A stretch of 64,000 nt of DNA from Bradyrhizobium sp. 200 (GCF_023100945.1 NZ_CP064689.1:682001-746000), one strand, 5' to 3'. Counted from the first letter of the stretch, positions 18,520 through 28,769 are shown. Translations and numbers: made by a program. The notes: generated from the sequence alone by a model not told the origin.

Positions 18520-18869
18520 TTTGCGCGCCGCCGAGGTGATCTCGCTCAAGATCGGCGACATCGACAGCAAGCGCATGGTGATCCGCGTCGAACAAGGCAA
18601 AGGGCGCAAAGACCGCTACGTGATGCTGTCTCCGCATCTGCTCGAGTTGCTGCGTGCCTGGTGGAAGACAGCACGACCGCAGGGCTGGTTGTTTCCTGGC
18701 CGCGACCGCGTGCAGCCGATGACGACGCGCCAGCTCAATCGCGCCTGCCATGCCGCAGCCGAGAGGGCCGAGATCGACAAGCGCGTGTCGCTCCACACCT
18801 TGCGACACAGCTCCGCCACCCATCTGCTTGAGCAGAACATCGATATCCGGGTGATCCAGGTGCTGCTCG
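18116..18869 (+). pseudogene. Tyrosine recombinase of IS91-type unit, N-terminal part
   Basis: Codes for about 251 residues of a XerD-like integrase: MRRRMIEDM-type N-terminus, SAM-like domain, then the catalytic domain with Arg in GAGLRAAEVISLKIGD, Lys in GKGRKDRY and HTLRHSSATHLLEQNID. The gene is cut at DIRVIQVLL by a serine-recombinase element and resumes at 21404 as GHAKLDTTALYTRVATK, which carries the second His and the nucleophilic Tyr. Rejoined, it is about 290 residues, the normal length for the integrases that travel with IS91-type transposases. Confidence 0.88.
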
Positions 18870-18947
18870 AAGCAGAGACATACTGCCCACCAACAGCCGA
18901 TCGAGGGGCGGATCTACTATCCGTTCCATCCACGGTATGGCGAGTCG

Positions 18948-19334
18948 GTGCTGATTGTCAGGAGATACGCCCACCGTGGGGCGGAGTCGGTCGTCATTCC
19001 GCAGCCTGACGGGTCGGTCGCCTGCATACCCGCGTGGATGACACACGAGTCAGCGGCGCGTCACCAGCTTCGTGCCGAGCCGCGGTTTTCCCTGGATATT
19101 CTGCGATCTCTGCGCGCCGAGATCGATGCGCTTCTAGGCTTTCTCCAATCCGACTCACGGAGGGAGGACGCCAACAATGAAGCACAAGGGCGCAAACATT
19201 CAGCCGGACCTGTTCGAAGAGGTCGAACCGGGCGTCTTGCCGGTCCCCGCACAGAAGGAGCAGTTGGCAACGCTGGTCGAAGCCCTGCTGCTGGAGATCG
19301 CGATGGCGCTGGCAAGCGGGGAGATCGGCGATGA
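18948..19334 (+). CDS. DUF5372-type protein
   Basis: Contains YYPFHPRYGESVLIV (just before the nominal GTG start) and IPAWMTHESAARHQL, matching the PFHP-x-x-G core of the DUF5372-type protein at 28777. The reading frame has no ATG; it is open from the element edge, and translation probably starts a little upstream of 18948. The last 50 residues overlap the next gene in another frame and look non-native, so a frameshift near 19170 is likely. Function unknown. Confidence 0.5.
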   Translation: MLIVRRYAHRGAESVVIPQPDGSVACIPAWMTHESAARHQLRAEPRFSLDILRSLRAEIDALLGFLQSDSRREDANNEAQGRKHSAGPVRRGRTGRLAGPRTEGAVGNAGRSPAAGDRDGAGKRGDRR

Positions 19335-19350
19335 CCAAGATCACGGCTGA
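19177..19350 (+). CDS. 57-residue acidic protein coupled to recombinase
   Basis: ATG 19177 follows AGGGAGG. The sequence IQPDLFEEVEPGVLPVPAQK then LATLVEALLLEIAMALASGE is clearly protein-like: an acidic stretch and a hydrophobic helix. Its 3' end overlaps the recombinase start at 19331 by 20 bp. A gene of similar size and position (29717-29998) precedes the other element's recombinase, so it may be a recombinase accessory or directionality factor. That role is inferred. Confidence 0.6.
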   Translation: MKHKGANIQPDLFEEVEPGVLPVPAQKEQLATLVEALLLEIAMALASGEIGDDQDHG

Positions 19351-21368
19351 CCACCTGGGCCGCGGCGCTTTTGTCTACATCCGTCAGTCGACGGCCGACC
19401 AGTTGCTGCACAATCCCGAGAGCCGCCGCCGTCAGTACGGACTTGCCGATCGGGCCCAGCAGCTCGGCTGGACCACTGTCGAGGTCATCGACGATGATCT
19501 CGGCCGCTCAGGAGGCGGCATCAATCGGCCGGGCTTTGAGCGGCTGCTGGCCGCGATCTGCGAGGGGCGGGTCGGTGCCGTGTTGGCGATCGAGGCTTCT
19601 CGCTGGCCCGCAACGGCCGCGACTGGCACACGCTGATCGAGTTCTGTGGACTTGTCGGGACCATCATCGTAGACGAGGATGGAATCTATGATCCGCGGCA
19701 CCCCAATGATCGCCTGTTGCTCGGCATGAAGGGCACCATGAGCGAGCTCGAACTGTCGCTCTTTCGCCAGCGTTCACACGAGGCGCTGAAGCAGAAGGCG
19801 CGCCGCGGCGCGCTATTCCTCGGCGTCGCGGCCGGCTATGTGCGGATCGGGCGTGACCGGATCGAGAAGGACCCGGATCAGCGGGTGCAGGACGCCATCA
19901 GGCTGGTCTTTGCCAAGTTCGCCGAGCTGCAAAGCGTGCGACAGGTGCATGTGTGGCTGCGCGACGAGGGCATTGCATTACCTGTTGCAAGCCATAGCGC
20001 GGCGGACGGGCACGGCGTTGTTTGGAGGCTGCCGCTCTACAACACCGTGCACAACGTCCTGACCAACCCCGTCTATGCTGGCGCCTATGCTTTTGGGCGC
20101 ACGGTGAGCAAGGTCAGCGTCGAGAACGGCCGCAAGCGCGTCAAGCGCGGCCTGCGGCGCCCATTGGCCGAATGGGACGTGCTGCTCACGGATCAGCACG
20201 AGGGCTATATCTCCTGGAGCGAGTTCGAGAGGAACCAGCAGGTGATTGCCGACAATGCGACCGGTAAGGGCAGCGCCGCGGTCAGAGGAGCGGTGCGGCG
20301 CGGGGAGCTGCTTCTCGCAGGGCTCCTGCGCTGTGGCCATTGCGGCCGCAAGCTGTATGTGGCCTACGGGGGCAAGGCGGGGCGCTATTATTGCCAGGGC
20401 GCTCTCGTAAACCACGGCACGGATCGATGCATCTCATTCGGTGGCTTGCGCGCCGATCATGCTGTCGGCACGGAGGTTCTCCGGATCTTGAAGCCGCTCG
20501 GCATCGATGCCGCAGTGAAGGCGCTTGACGCTCAGACGAGCGAGACATCAGCCGCCCAGAGACAACTGGAGCTGGCGCTGCAACAGGCGCGCTTTTCGGC
20601 AGCTCATGCCCGCCGGCAATATGACGCGGTCGATCCCGACAATCGTTTGGTGGCCGGCGAGCTGGAGCGCCGTTGGAACGAGGCGCTGCAGGCGGTACAC
20701 CGGATCGAAGGCGAGATCGCGGCAATTGATGCGAGGAAGCCAGCGCCCGGCGGCACTTGATGCAACTCGGCGCCGATCTTGAGCTCGCCTGGTTGCACCC
20801 GGCTGCGACAGCCGCGACACGCAAGAGGATTTTGCGTGCGGCACTGCACGAGATCGTCGTGAGAGTCGAAGGTGGCTTCATCGAGATGGTCTTGCATTGG
20901 CAGGGCGACGACCACACCGCGCTGAAGCTGAAGATGAATGGCGCCGGCAAGCATCGCTGGACGGTGCCCGATGATACATTGTCGTTGATCCGCGAGTTGG
21001 CGCGCCTGATACCCGACCAGCAAATCGCGCGGCTTCTCAATCGCGCCGGCAAGCCAACTGGGCGTGGCAATGGCTGGACCAAAGCGCGCGTTTGCTCGTT
21101 CCGCAGCCACCACGGCATCGCCGTCAATCGCGAGGGCGAGTGGGCCGAGCGGGGCGAGATAACGCTTGAGGCGGCGGCACAAATCATGGAAGTGAGCGTC
21201 ATGACGGCGCTGCGCATGATCCGACACGGCAGCATCAAAGGGCGTCAGCTTTGCAGAGGCGCGCCCTGGGCGATCAAGGCCGCAGACGTGGCGGCGTATC
21301 GAGAGCAGAACGCCTCGCGGCGCCCGCTAACATCAGATCTCACCCAGCAGAGCTTTAAGTTTCAATGA
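19331..21368 (+). pseudogene. Large serine recombinase, two frameshifts
   Basis: The N-terminal resolvase domain (GAFVYIRQSTADQLL, with the catalytic serine in RQS) is intact until about 19603, where a missing base in CGCTGGCCCGC shifts the frame inside the conserved SRLARNGRDWH motif. The second piece has GMKGTMSELEL, the recombinase domain and a zinc ribbon CGHCGRKLYV with a coiled coil. A second shift near 20750 precedes the last piece, MQLGADLELAW to FKFQ, with a helix-turn-helix-like end. All parts together give a protein of about 680 residues, as in the intact relative at 29991. Confidence 0.85.
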
Positions 21369-21403
21369 CATAGAAGGAGCGCATTATGGCGCGCGGCCGC
21401 TCG

Positions 21404-21525
21404 GGCACGCCAAGCTCGACACCACGGCGCTCTATACCCGCGTCGCCACCAAGACGATCCAACGTGTTATGAGCCCGCTGGAGCATATCGCCCGCAAGAT
21501 CGAAAGGGTCGAGCCACCTGCCTAA
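21404..21525 (+). pseudogene. Tyrosine recombinase of IS91-type unit, C-terminal part
   Basis: Reads GHAKLDTTALYTRVATKTIQ, RVMSPLEHIARKIERVEPPA and stop. This is the missing end of the gene at 18116-18869, including the catalytic H and Y. It lies directly before the IS91-type transposase gene. Confidence 0.85.
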
Positions 21526-21537
21526 AGCGCGGCTCGC

Positions 21538-22736
21538 GTGCCGCGTCCGGCACTGGAGGTCGCGGATATCTTCCGCGATCATGGACCGGCATGGCGCAGC
21601 GCCAACGCCGGCCATCTGAGCCTTGGCCAGTTGAAGGTAATGTCGGCGATCGAGAACTGCCGCACGGCGGCGCTCGGCGGCCATGTCGCGCGCTGCGAGG
21701 ACTGCGCCTATACGACGATTGCCTACAACTCCTGCCGCAACCGGCATTGCCCGAAGTGCCAGGGCGCGGCGGCAAAGGACTGGCTGGCCGCGCGCGAGGC
21801 CGGCCTGCTGCCGGTGCCGTACTATCATGTGGTGTTCACGCTGCCGGCAGCCATCGCCGACATCGCCTACCAGAACAAGGCGGTGGTCTATGACATCCTG
21901 TTCAAGGCCTCGGCCGAGACCATGCTGACGATCGCCGCCGACCCCAGGCACCTCGGCGCCCGCGTCGGCATCACCTCGGTCCTCCATACATGGGGCTCGG
22001 CGCTCACCCATCATCCGCACGTCCATATGATCGTGCCGGGCGGCGGCATCTCGCTCGACGGCGAGCGCTGGGTGGCGTGCCGGCCCGGCTTCTTCCTCCC
22101 CGTCCGCGTGCTCTCGCGCCTGTTCCGGCGGCTGTTCCTGGAGAAGCTGATCGCGGCCCACAACGCCGGCCACCTGCAGTTCTTCGGCGATCATGCCGCT
22201 CTTGCCGATGCGCCGGCATTCGCGGCGTATCTGGCACCGCTGCGCCGCGCCGAATGGGTGGTCTATGCCAAGCGCCCGTAAGGCGGGCCACAGGCCGTGC
22301 TGGCCTATCTGTCGCGCTATACCCATCGCGTCGCCATCGCCAACAGCCGGCTGATCGCCTGCGATCGCACCAGTGTCACCTTCCGGTGGAAAGACTATCG
22401 TGCCGATGGTCGCGATCGCCAGAAGCTCATGACACTCTCAACCGGCGAGTTTATCCGCCGCTTCCTCATCCACGTCCTGCCGCACGGCTTCCACCGCATC
22501 CGCCACTACGGCCTGCTCGCCAGCGGCACGCGCGCCGACAACATCGCCCGAGCGCGTGAGTTGCTCGCCGTTTCAAACTCCCAGGCCGAGCCCACCGGTG
22601 CCGCCGTCGATGCCGGCAAGCCGGCTTGTCCATGCTGCGGCGGTCGCATGATCATCATCGAGCTCTTCGCGCGCGGTGCAACGCCACGGCATCAGCCGAC
22701 AGCTCCACCGATCGTAATCAGGGTCGACACCTCATG
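21538..22736 (+). pseudogene. IS91-type HUH transposase with internal stop
   Basis: From GTG 21538: an N-terminal zinc-binding region (CRTAALGGHVARCEDC and NRHCPKCQ), then the HUH metal-binding motif in LTHHPHVHMIVPGGG near residue 160. A TAA at 22279-22281 interrupts KRP-GGPQAVLAYLSRYTHR; relatives have a Phe codon there. The second part holds the catalytic tyrosine region (YLSRYTHRVAI) and a terminal CPCCGGRM zinc motif. IS91-type enzymes act by rolling-circle transposition and can carry neighbouring DNA. The stop separates the metal site from the tyrosine, so the product should be inactive. Confidence 0.88.
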
Positions 22737-23523
22737 ACCGCACCACAATCCCGCAAATTTGCGCGTCTCGCTCGCCGGCTCTCGACCGGCCACGGCAGAG
22801 CGCGCTCAGACATCCAGCCGTCGTCTCAAACCGTCCGACAATTCGCACGGATCGACGCGACCCGATGCTCATCCGTGAGCCGCTTCACCGTCGAACGACT
22901 TGCTGGATCGCCTCGACGCCATTCACACACCTCTTGCGCGGCACTCAAATCCCCATAGCCCACGCCGCGCCATCCACGTGCCCCATCCCGCGGTTTCCTC
23001 CCTTGGAGGTTTGCGGACGCCGGCCCCGTGCCCGCGGCGCTACCGTCATGGGGCCGGCATCCGAAAACCTTCACAAACTCGGAAGTCCGGGGCGCGCAAC
23101 TGGGCAGTCCGCTTTATCCTCAAAAAACAGACGTCGCTAGCCGGGCCTGTCAGGTCGGAAAAGTGCCAGGAAGAGACATTGCCCGGCGATGATTTGAACG
23201 CGCCCGCCGAACCGAGAGCAATCGAAATTTCGCAATTGGTCAGCATCGCTGTCTACTGCGTAACTCCGTAACCACAGTCATCTAGAAATTCGATCCAACC
23301 GGCCGCTCGCCACGGTTGTGGCAGGATCCATAATATATATTGTGTCTGCGCACAATCTCAGATTGATCTGTCGGTGCGCAAGCTCAGATTGAGCAAGCTT
23401 TTTGGCGCGACGCCGTTCAGAACGGTTTGGTGTGGCGCCGCTTAGGGCATTTGCAGTTTCGAACCAATCGGCGTGCCCATCTCTCACCGTGTCATCGATT
23501 GGCTGACGGCGGAGCGGGTTCTT
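22737..23523. other. Intergenic: IS91-type right end and upstream region of autotransporter
   Basis: No convincing gene. The first part should contain the terminal (ori) end of the IS91-type unit. Near 23340-23400 the decamer CTCAGATTGA occurs twice (CTCAGATTGAT and CTCAGATTGAG), about 27 bp apart, upstream of the autotransporter; an AT-rich run ATAATATATATTG lies just before them and could be part of a promoter. Confidence 0.4.
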
Positions 23524-26310
23524 ATGATCAAAGTCGTTAACGCGGATAGGCTGGCGCGAAACTCTCAGCTTGGGCAGCTGGTAGTCCAATGTTGGTGCGG
23601 TAAGCGGCCGGCGGTCGGCCGATTCAGGACGCCCTTGTCAGACGCATTTTCGAGGATTGGGGTGCGATCGGCGATCGCGCTCGCTGTATTGCCCGCTGCG
23701 GTAACCGCAGGCATAAACGACGCCGAAGCGGGCTGTAACCCTGGGGTCAGATGTACCGCCGGGCCGGGCGAGGTGCTGGTCCTGCCGGATGGGGCGAACC
23801 CGTCGCTGTCCTATACCGCTGGCACCCAAGCCCTAGTGGCGCAGGGCGCTGGCGCCAGCATTACGGCTACCGGTGTTACGTTCACGGCGACCACGGACAC
23901 CGTGATAGCGGGTGCCGCAACGCTACCCGGCACGATCGTCCTGAACGGCGGTGAGGTTGTTGCCACCAGCGGCAGCGGTGGTACCGCCGCCGTCCAGCAG
24001 CGGGGCCAAGGACTGCTCACGGCGACGGATACCGTAGTCCAGGCAGCAGGCGTTTCAGGGGACGCGGCAATACGGCTCACCGCCAGCGCCGTAAATCCGA
24101 TGACGCTCACGCGCGTTCAGGTCTTCGCGGCGGACGTCACCGGCTTGGACGCGGACTCGCCGACGGCTGCTCTCGTTGCCAATGATGTCCGCGTAACAAC
24201 GAGCGGAAACAACGCGGACGGGGTCCACGGGGATGGCCTACTGACAATGACCGGAGGCAGTATCACGACGTCCGGCAGTTCTTCGCGCGGCCTGTTCGCA
24301 TCCGGAGCGACCGCCAATTTCACTGCCACGGACGCTTTCATCGCGACCGCCGGTACCGGGGCGCATGGTGTGGCCGTCGAAAACGGGGGCACGGTTACGG
24401 CCACGGGTGTCTCCGTGACTGCGACCGGAGCTGGCGCGAGCGCCCTGTTTATGGCAGGTCCGGCGGGCACATTGCAGACGGCCAACGTATCCGGAAGTAT
24501 GCTGACTAGCACGACAGCGCCGGCGATCTCCGTTCTCAGCGGCACGGCCGATGTCATGCTGCGCCAAAAAACTGCCGTGTCGTCTGACAGCGGTGTCTGG
24601 CTCGACGTCAGGGCGCCGGCTTCAACCAATCCGGGCCTACTCAATTTGACTGCCGACTTCTCCAAGCTCACCGGCGCGGCGATCACCGAAGCCGGCGCCA
24701 CGTCCAGTGTGACGCTGCAGAACGGCACAATCTGGACGATGACCGGCAATTCGAATCTGACGGCCCTCGTTAACTATCCCAGCCAAATCATCTTCACGCC
24801 GCCCTCCGGCGATCCAACGTTACTGAGCAGTTATAAAACGCTGACCGTTGCGAACTACACCGGCTTGGGTGGCGGGATCACGCTTAACACCTTTCTCGGT
24901 GCTGATAATTCCCCATCCGACCGGCTCATCATCAATGGCAGTGCAATCGGCTCGACCACGCTCACAATTCACAACACGACGGGCTCAGGCGACTATACGA
25001 CGGTTGGCATCCCGGTGATCGTGACAACACCCGGCGGCACGACGGACCCGGGCGCCTTCACGCTCGCGGGCGAGGTACGCGGCGGTTTCTTTGATTACCG
25101 TCTTTTCCGTGGCGCCCCCGATGGTAGCAGTCCCGATAACTGGTTCCTGCGCTCGGACTTCCTCGGCAGTGGTGGGAACGGCGGCAACGGCCCGGTCACG
25201 CCGCCAGGCGTATTGCCTGATCAACCTGCACCCGACAACGGAGTGCCACCGCCTCCAGGCATCTGGCCGATCATCGGGCCGGAGATCGCGACCTATGGTG
25301 TTGTGCAGCCGATTGCCCGGCAGATGGGGCTCACCGCGCTCGGCACGTTGCATGAGCGCGTCGGCGATGCAGCGGCGGATGCCGTGTGCTTGAATGCCTC
25401 GTACAACAGCGTCGCCATCACCAAGGCCCCACCCGCTCCGGAAGCCAACTGTCGGCCGACCGTGTGGGGCCGCCTGTTCGGTCAGCAGATCAACAATCAC
25501 TACCAGGCCTTCGCCGACCCGCGCGCGACCGGCCAGGTGGCCGGCATCCAGACCGGCATCGATGTCTGGCGCGGCAGCCTGATCCCGGGCCACAGCGACA
25601 CCGCCGGCGTCTACTTCGCCTATGGCAATGGCAATGTGAGCGTGGACGGCCTCGTCACCAACGCGGCGGCGACCGCGTATATCCTGCAACACACCGGCTC
25701 GCTGAACCTTAATGCCTATTCGTTCGGGGGCTACTGGACCCACTATGGTCCCGCCGGCTGGTACATTGACGCGGTGCTGCAGGGCTCGTTCTACAACGGC
25801 AACGCGACGACGCAATTTGCCAGCCTGCCGATCAACGGCACGGGCTTCACCTCCTCGCTGGAGGCGGGCTATCCGATCCCGCTGCCATGGTTCGGGCCGC
25901 GCTTCGTGCTGGAACCGGAGGGCCAGATCATCTGGCAGCGGGTTTCCTTCGACGACGCCAATGACGGCTTGGGCCCGGTCGGGCTCGGCACCACGTCCGG
26001 TGCCAGCGGGCGGCTCGGACTGCGCGGCAAGTGGACCATCAACGATCCCGCCGGGCCGGTGTGGCAGCCTTACGTGCTCGCCAATGTCTGGCGCGACTGG
26101 GGGGCCAACGCGAGAACGATGTTCGGCCCCGACTCGGTGCTCTTGGCCGAGCAGGCGACGCGACTGGAGTTTGCCGGCGGCCTCAGCGCGAAGCTGCTGC
26201 CCGGCCTCAGCCTCTATGCCCAGGCCGGCTACCAGTTCGCAGTGAGCGGCACCGATGGCGGCAAGCGCGACGGCGTCAAGGGCGACTTCGGCGTGCGGTA
26301 CTCGTGGTAG
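23524..26310 (+). CDS. Autotransporter outer-membrane protein
   Basis: 928 residues from ATG 23524, which has GGAGCGGG upstream. An extended N-terminus of about 45 residues precedes a signal-peptide core (SAIALAVLPAAVTAG, about 55-70). The passenger (about 80-560) is a Gly/Thr/Ala-rich repeat region with many short beta-strand-like units (GGTVTATGVSVTATGAGAS). A Pro-rich linker (PPGVLPDQPAPDNGVPPPPG) leads to a C-terminal beta-barrel ending in VRYSW, an aromatic terminus as expected for recognition by the BAM machinery. It is likely surface-displayed or secreted. It is the only intact cargo gene between the two IS91-type direct repeats. Confidence 0.82.
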   Translation: MIKVVNADRLARNSQLGQLVVQCWCGKRPAVGRFRTPLSDAFSRIGVRSAIALAVLPAAVTAGINDAEAGCNPGVRCTAGPGEVLVLPDGANPSLSYTAGTQALVAQGAGASITATGVTFTATTDTVIAGAATLPGTIVLNGGEVVATSGSGGTAAVQQRGQGLLTATDTVVQAAGVSGDAAIRLTASAVNPMTLTRVQVFAADVTGLDADSPTAALVANDVRVTTSGNNADGVHGDGLLTMTGGSITTSGSSSRGLFASGATANFTATDAFIATAGTGAHGVAVENGGTVTATGVSVTATGAGASALFMAGPAGTLQTANVSGSMLTSTTAPAISVLSGTADVMLRQKTAVSSDSGVWLDVRAPASTNPGLLNLTADFSKLTGAAITEAGATSSVTLQNGTIWTMTGNSNLTALVNYPSQIIFTPPSGDPTLLSSYKTLTVANYTGLGGGITLNTFLGADNSPSDRLIINGSAIGSTTLTIHNTTGSGDYTTVGIPVIVTTPGGTTDPGAFTLAGEVRGGFFDYRLFRGAPDGSSPDNWFLRSDFLGSGGNGGNGPVTPPGVLPDQPAPDNGVPPPPGIWPIIGPEIATYGVVQPIARQMGLTALGTLHERVGDAAADAVCLNASYNSVAITKAPPAPEANCRPTVWGRLFGQQINNHYQAFADPRATGQVAGIQTGIDVWRGSLIPGHSDTAGVYFAYGNGNVSVDGLVTNAAATAYILQHTGSLNLNAYSFGGYWTHYGPAGWYIDAVLQGSFYNGNATTQFASLPINGTGFTSSLEAGYPIPLPWFGPRFVLEPEGQIIWQRVSFDDANDGLGPVGLGTTSGASGRLGLRGKWTINDPAGPVWQPYVLANVWRDWGANARTMFGPDSVLLAEQATRLEFAGGLSAKLLPGLSLYAQAGYQFAVSGTDGGKRDGVKGDFGVRYSW

Positions 26311-26363
26311 GTTTTTGTCGAGCAAATCGGCGGATCCTCTCAAGTTAGTTGGAGGTCCGATGT

Positions 26364-26899
26364 GGGTCAACGGACTAAACCGCTCGCGCGGTAGATCACT
26401 GCGGCTGGCGACACAGCCAAGAGGATAGCGCAACGGGGCGTCCTGTCTTGAGATCGAGGGGTTTCGACAACCTCACTCAAGACAGGAGCATCCCCATGAC
26501 CGACGAGGCCATGAGCCCATTGCGGCGGCGCATGATCGAAGACATGACGATCTGTAAGTTAGCGCCAAAGACCCAACAAGGCTACATCCGCACCATCAAG
26601 GATTTTGCTATCTTCCTCGGCCGGTCGCCCGACACGGCGAGCTTCGAGGACGTCCGACGTTTTCAATTGCATCTGGCGGCGAACGGCGCGCACATCCCGA
26701 TTCTCAATCATACCGTAGCTGCGTTGCGGTTCTTCTTCAGGATCACGCTCAGGCGCTCCGATATCATCGAGCACACCACATTCCTCCACGAGCCCCGCAA
26801 GCTGCCGGTCGTGCTCAGCCCGGAGGAGGTGGCGCGGCTCTTGGATGCCGCGCCGGGCCTCAAGTACAAGGCGGCGCTGAGTGTGGCTTACGGCGCAGG
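26364..26899 (+). repeat. Direct repeat, copy 2 (IS91-type element 5' end plus integrase start)
   Basis: Second copy of 17985-18519. It contains the same hairpin (26441-26452 with 26476-26487) ahead of the ATG at 26496. The match to copy 1 ends sharply at GGCGCAGG, after which the sequence is unrelated. Confidence 0.92.
26496..26899 (+). pseudogene. Tyrosine recombinase, N-terminal fragment (copy 2)
   Basis: First 134 codons of the same integrase as at 18116, with one amino-acid change (Arg to Cys in MTIRKLA against MTICKLA). It stops matching at SVAYGAG, before all catalytic residues except none, so it cannot be active. The frame runs on for 60 foreign codons to a stop at 27056. Confidence 0.9.
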
Positions 26900-26971
26900 A
26901 ACCGGGCTGCTAACATTAGCGACCCGAACGTCATCAAGGGCCTTGATGAACTTATGCCGCACGGCAACTGG
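26900..26971. other. Short foreign segment between integrase fragment and IS21 end
   Basis: 72 bp whose plus strand can be read NVIKGLDELMPHGNW, weakly like the DELMPWN tail of IS66-type transposases. If so, it is a scrap of a further lost element. Low certainty. Confidence 0.25.
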
Positions 26972-27068
26972 TGCGGATTCCGACGATCTCGCCCGGGTGT
27001 ACCGATTTGATCTCGCCCAGGATTCCGAGATGATCTCGCCCACCATTCCGATTTGATGTCGCCCGGGG
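26972..27068. repeat. IS21 left-end terminal repeats
   Basis: Three consecutive units of 23-24 bp with the pattern GATCTCGCCC...CCGATTT/CCGAGAT, then a partial unit GATGTCGCCCGGGG. They mirror the units at 32920-33016 in reverse orientation and are expected binding sites for IstA. Confidence 0.85.
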
Positions 27069-27230
27069 CGCGAGGCGTTCTGGCTGTCTGGTTTCTGGCA
27101 TCGGCGAAGCCGCGTGGTCAATCTTGAATCGCGACTCGAAGGGCTTGTTTTTCTGCTGCTCCTGCTGTGGGCATGTGGGCAACGCTGTTGCGTTGTCCAA
27201 GCGAAGCGGCATGTCCACAGCGCCACTGGC

Positions 27231-27974
27231 TCAGGCCTTTCGGCCGGGCTTACGGGTTCGCCGCATGCTCTCGCCGTTCAGGTCGATCCGGTGGGCGTTA
27301 TGGACCAGGCGGTCGAGGACGGCGTCGGCGTAGGTGGGGTCGCCGATCAGCGCGTGCCATTGATCGACGGGAAGCTGGCTGGTGACGATGGTGGAGCGGT
27401 GGCCGTAGCGGTCCTCGAGGATCTCCAGGAGGTCGTGGCGAGCCGCGGCGTCGAGCGGCTCGAGGCCCCAGTCGTCGAGGATGAGGAGATCGACGCGGCC
27501 GAGCGCACGCAGCAGACGGGGGTGGCGGCCGTCGCCGCGCGCCAAAGCGAGATCGCTGAACAGCCGCGGGACGCGCTGATAGAGCACGGAGCGATTGTCG
27601 CGGCAGGCCTTGTTGCCGAGCGCCGAAGCGAGCCAACTCTTGCCGACACCGGAGGGCCCGCAGATCAGCAGGTTGGCGTGGTCGTCGATCCAGCGGCCTT
27701 CGACCAGCATCATCAGAAGGCTGCGGTCGAGGCCGCGCGGGGTGCGATAGTCGATGTCCTCGATGCAGGCCTGCTGGCGCAGCTTGGCGTATTGCAGCCG
27801 CTTGGACAGCCGCTTGTCGCGTCGCAGCGACGCTTCGCGTTCGAGCAGGAGCGCGAGCCATTCGGCGTGGCCGAGGCTCGCGGCCTCGCCGCCGGCTTCG
27901 ATGTCGGCGAAGGCCTTGGCCATGCCGTGAAGGCCGAGCGCGTGGAGTTGATCGAGGGTGGGATGCGTGAGCAA
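27231..27974 (-). CDS. istB: IS21 helper ATPase IstB (right copy)
   Basis: Identical in sequence to 1746-2489: 247 residues, TTG start, Walker A GPSGVGKS, Walker B LLILDDWG. In this copy the IS21 terminal repeats follow the gene as expected, about 160 bp beyond the stop, so this is the better preserved copy of the element. Confidence 0.9.
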   Translation of the reverse strand: MLTHPTLDQLHALGLHGMAKAFADIEAGGEAASLGHAEWLALLLEREASLRRDKRLSKRLQYAKLRQQACIEDIDYRTPRGLDRSLLMMLVEGRWIDDHANLLICGPSGVGKSWLASALGNKACRDNRSVLYQRVPRLFSDLALARGDGRHPRLLRALGRVDLLILDDWGLEPLDAAARHDLLEILEDRYGHRSTIVTSQLPVDQWHALIGDPTYADAVLDRLVHNAHRIDLNGESMRRTRKPGRKA

Positions 27975-27985
27975 GACGTGATCTC

Positions 27986-28769
27986 CTAGTTGTAGTAGCG
28001 CGGCCCGCGGATGTTGGGATGGAGGATCGGCGCGTCGTCCGCGGAGCGCTTGGGTGAAGGGCGCCGATCGAGATTGTTGGCGAGGATCGATTTGACGGAG
28101 CCGTAGGTGCGCGCACCGATGTCGATCGCCCGCATGGCGGCGGCGTCGAGCCGCTCGTGCCCGTAGGATCGGGCGAGCCGGATGATGCCGAGGCAAGCGC
28201 GGAAGCCCTGTTCGGGATGCGCGCGTTCATCGAGGATCAGGTTGCACAGCGCGGCGGTGGCTGGCCCGATCGTGGCGGCGTCCTTGCGGATACGCTCGAT
28301 GGTCCAGCCGGCGTAGCGCCGATGACTGGATGCCATGTGTTCCGGCACGGTCGTGTGCTTGTGGTTGCCGCTCATGCGCTGATGCGCGGCGATCCGCTCG
28401 CCCTTGTGAAAAATCTCGACGGTGCGGGCGGTGAAGCGCACCTCGACCTCGGCACGGACGAAGCGATGCGGGACGCTGTAGTAATGCGCCTCGACCTCGA
28501 CGTGATAGTCGATGCTGACCCGGCAGATCCGCCACTCGGCGAACACGTAAGGGCTCTCCGGCAAGGCCTTGAGCGCCGGCCGGTCGATCTCCTCCAACAG
28601 CTTGCGGCGGGTGATGCCGAGCCGCCGGATCGGCCGTTCCTCGTTGAGCCGGGTGAGCAACTCGGCGATTGCCGCATTGACCTCGGCGAGGCTGTGGAAG
28701 GTGCGATAGCGCAGCCGCCCGAGCAGCCAGCGCTCGACCATGAGGACCGCCTGCTCGACCTTGGCCTTG
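27986..28769 (-). pseudogene. istA: IS21 transposase IstA, C-terminal half
   Basis: Same sequence as 951-1734. The reading frame begins within the junction hexamer GCCTTG and continues [18 protein letters not shown]. The upstream half of this very gene is at 32077-32858; the two halves join in frame through [12 protein letters not shown]. Confidence 0.9.

Larger units (their letters stand above)
18865..21403 (+). mobile_element. Serine-recombinase element inside the tyrosine-recombinase gene
   Basis: The insertion separates VIQVLL from GHAKLDTT of one integrase. Both junctions carry the pentamer GCTCG (18865-18869 and 21399-21403), of which only one copy would remain after precise excision, restoring CTGCTCGGGCAC. 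There are no inverted terminal repeats. Gene order is DUF5372-type protein, 57-residue protein, large serine recombinase. The same order with an added helix-turn-helix gene is seen at 28764-32082. The recombinase here is frameshifted, so this copy is immobile by itself. Confidence 0.8.

Noticed and set aside
22279..22281. Stop-codon read-through or recoding in the IS91-type transposase
   Set aside because: The codon is TAA with no recoding context; a simple inactivating mutation is the better explanation.
23263..23296. GTAACC followed by TTCGAT upstream of the autotransporter
   Set aside because: Spacing and -10 box do not match the pattern of the other four sites.
23697..23730. Extra GTAACC...CGAA match inside the autotransporter gene
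   Set aside because: Spacing is 17 rather than 16 bp and it lies within coding sequence with no gene start after it.
24985..26433. 482-residue open frame antisense to the autotransporter barrel
   Set aside because: Low-complexity composition (Arg, Gly, Ala), no motif; the sense frame has a clear signal peptide and barrel.
26900..27056. Fusion protein of the integrase start with downstream sequence
   Set aside because: The extra 50 codons run through IS21 terminal repeats and have no protein pattern.
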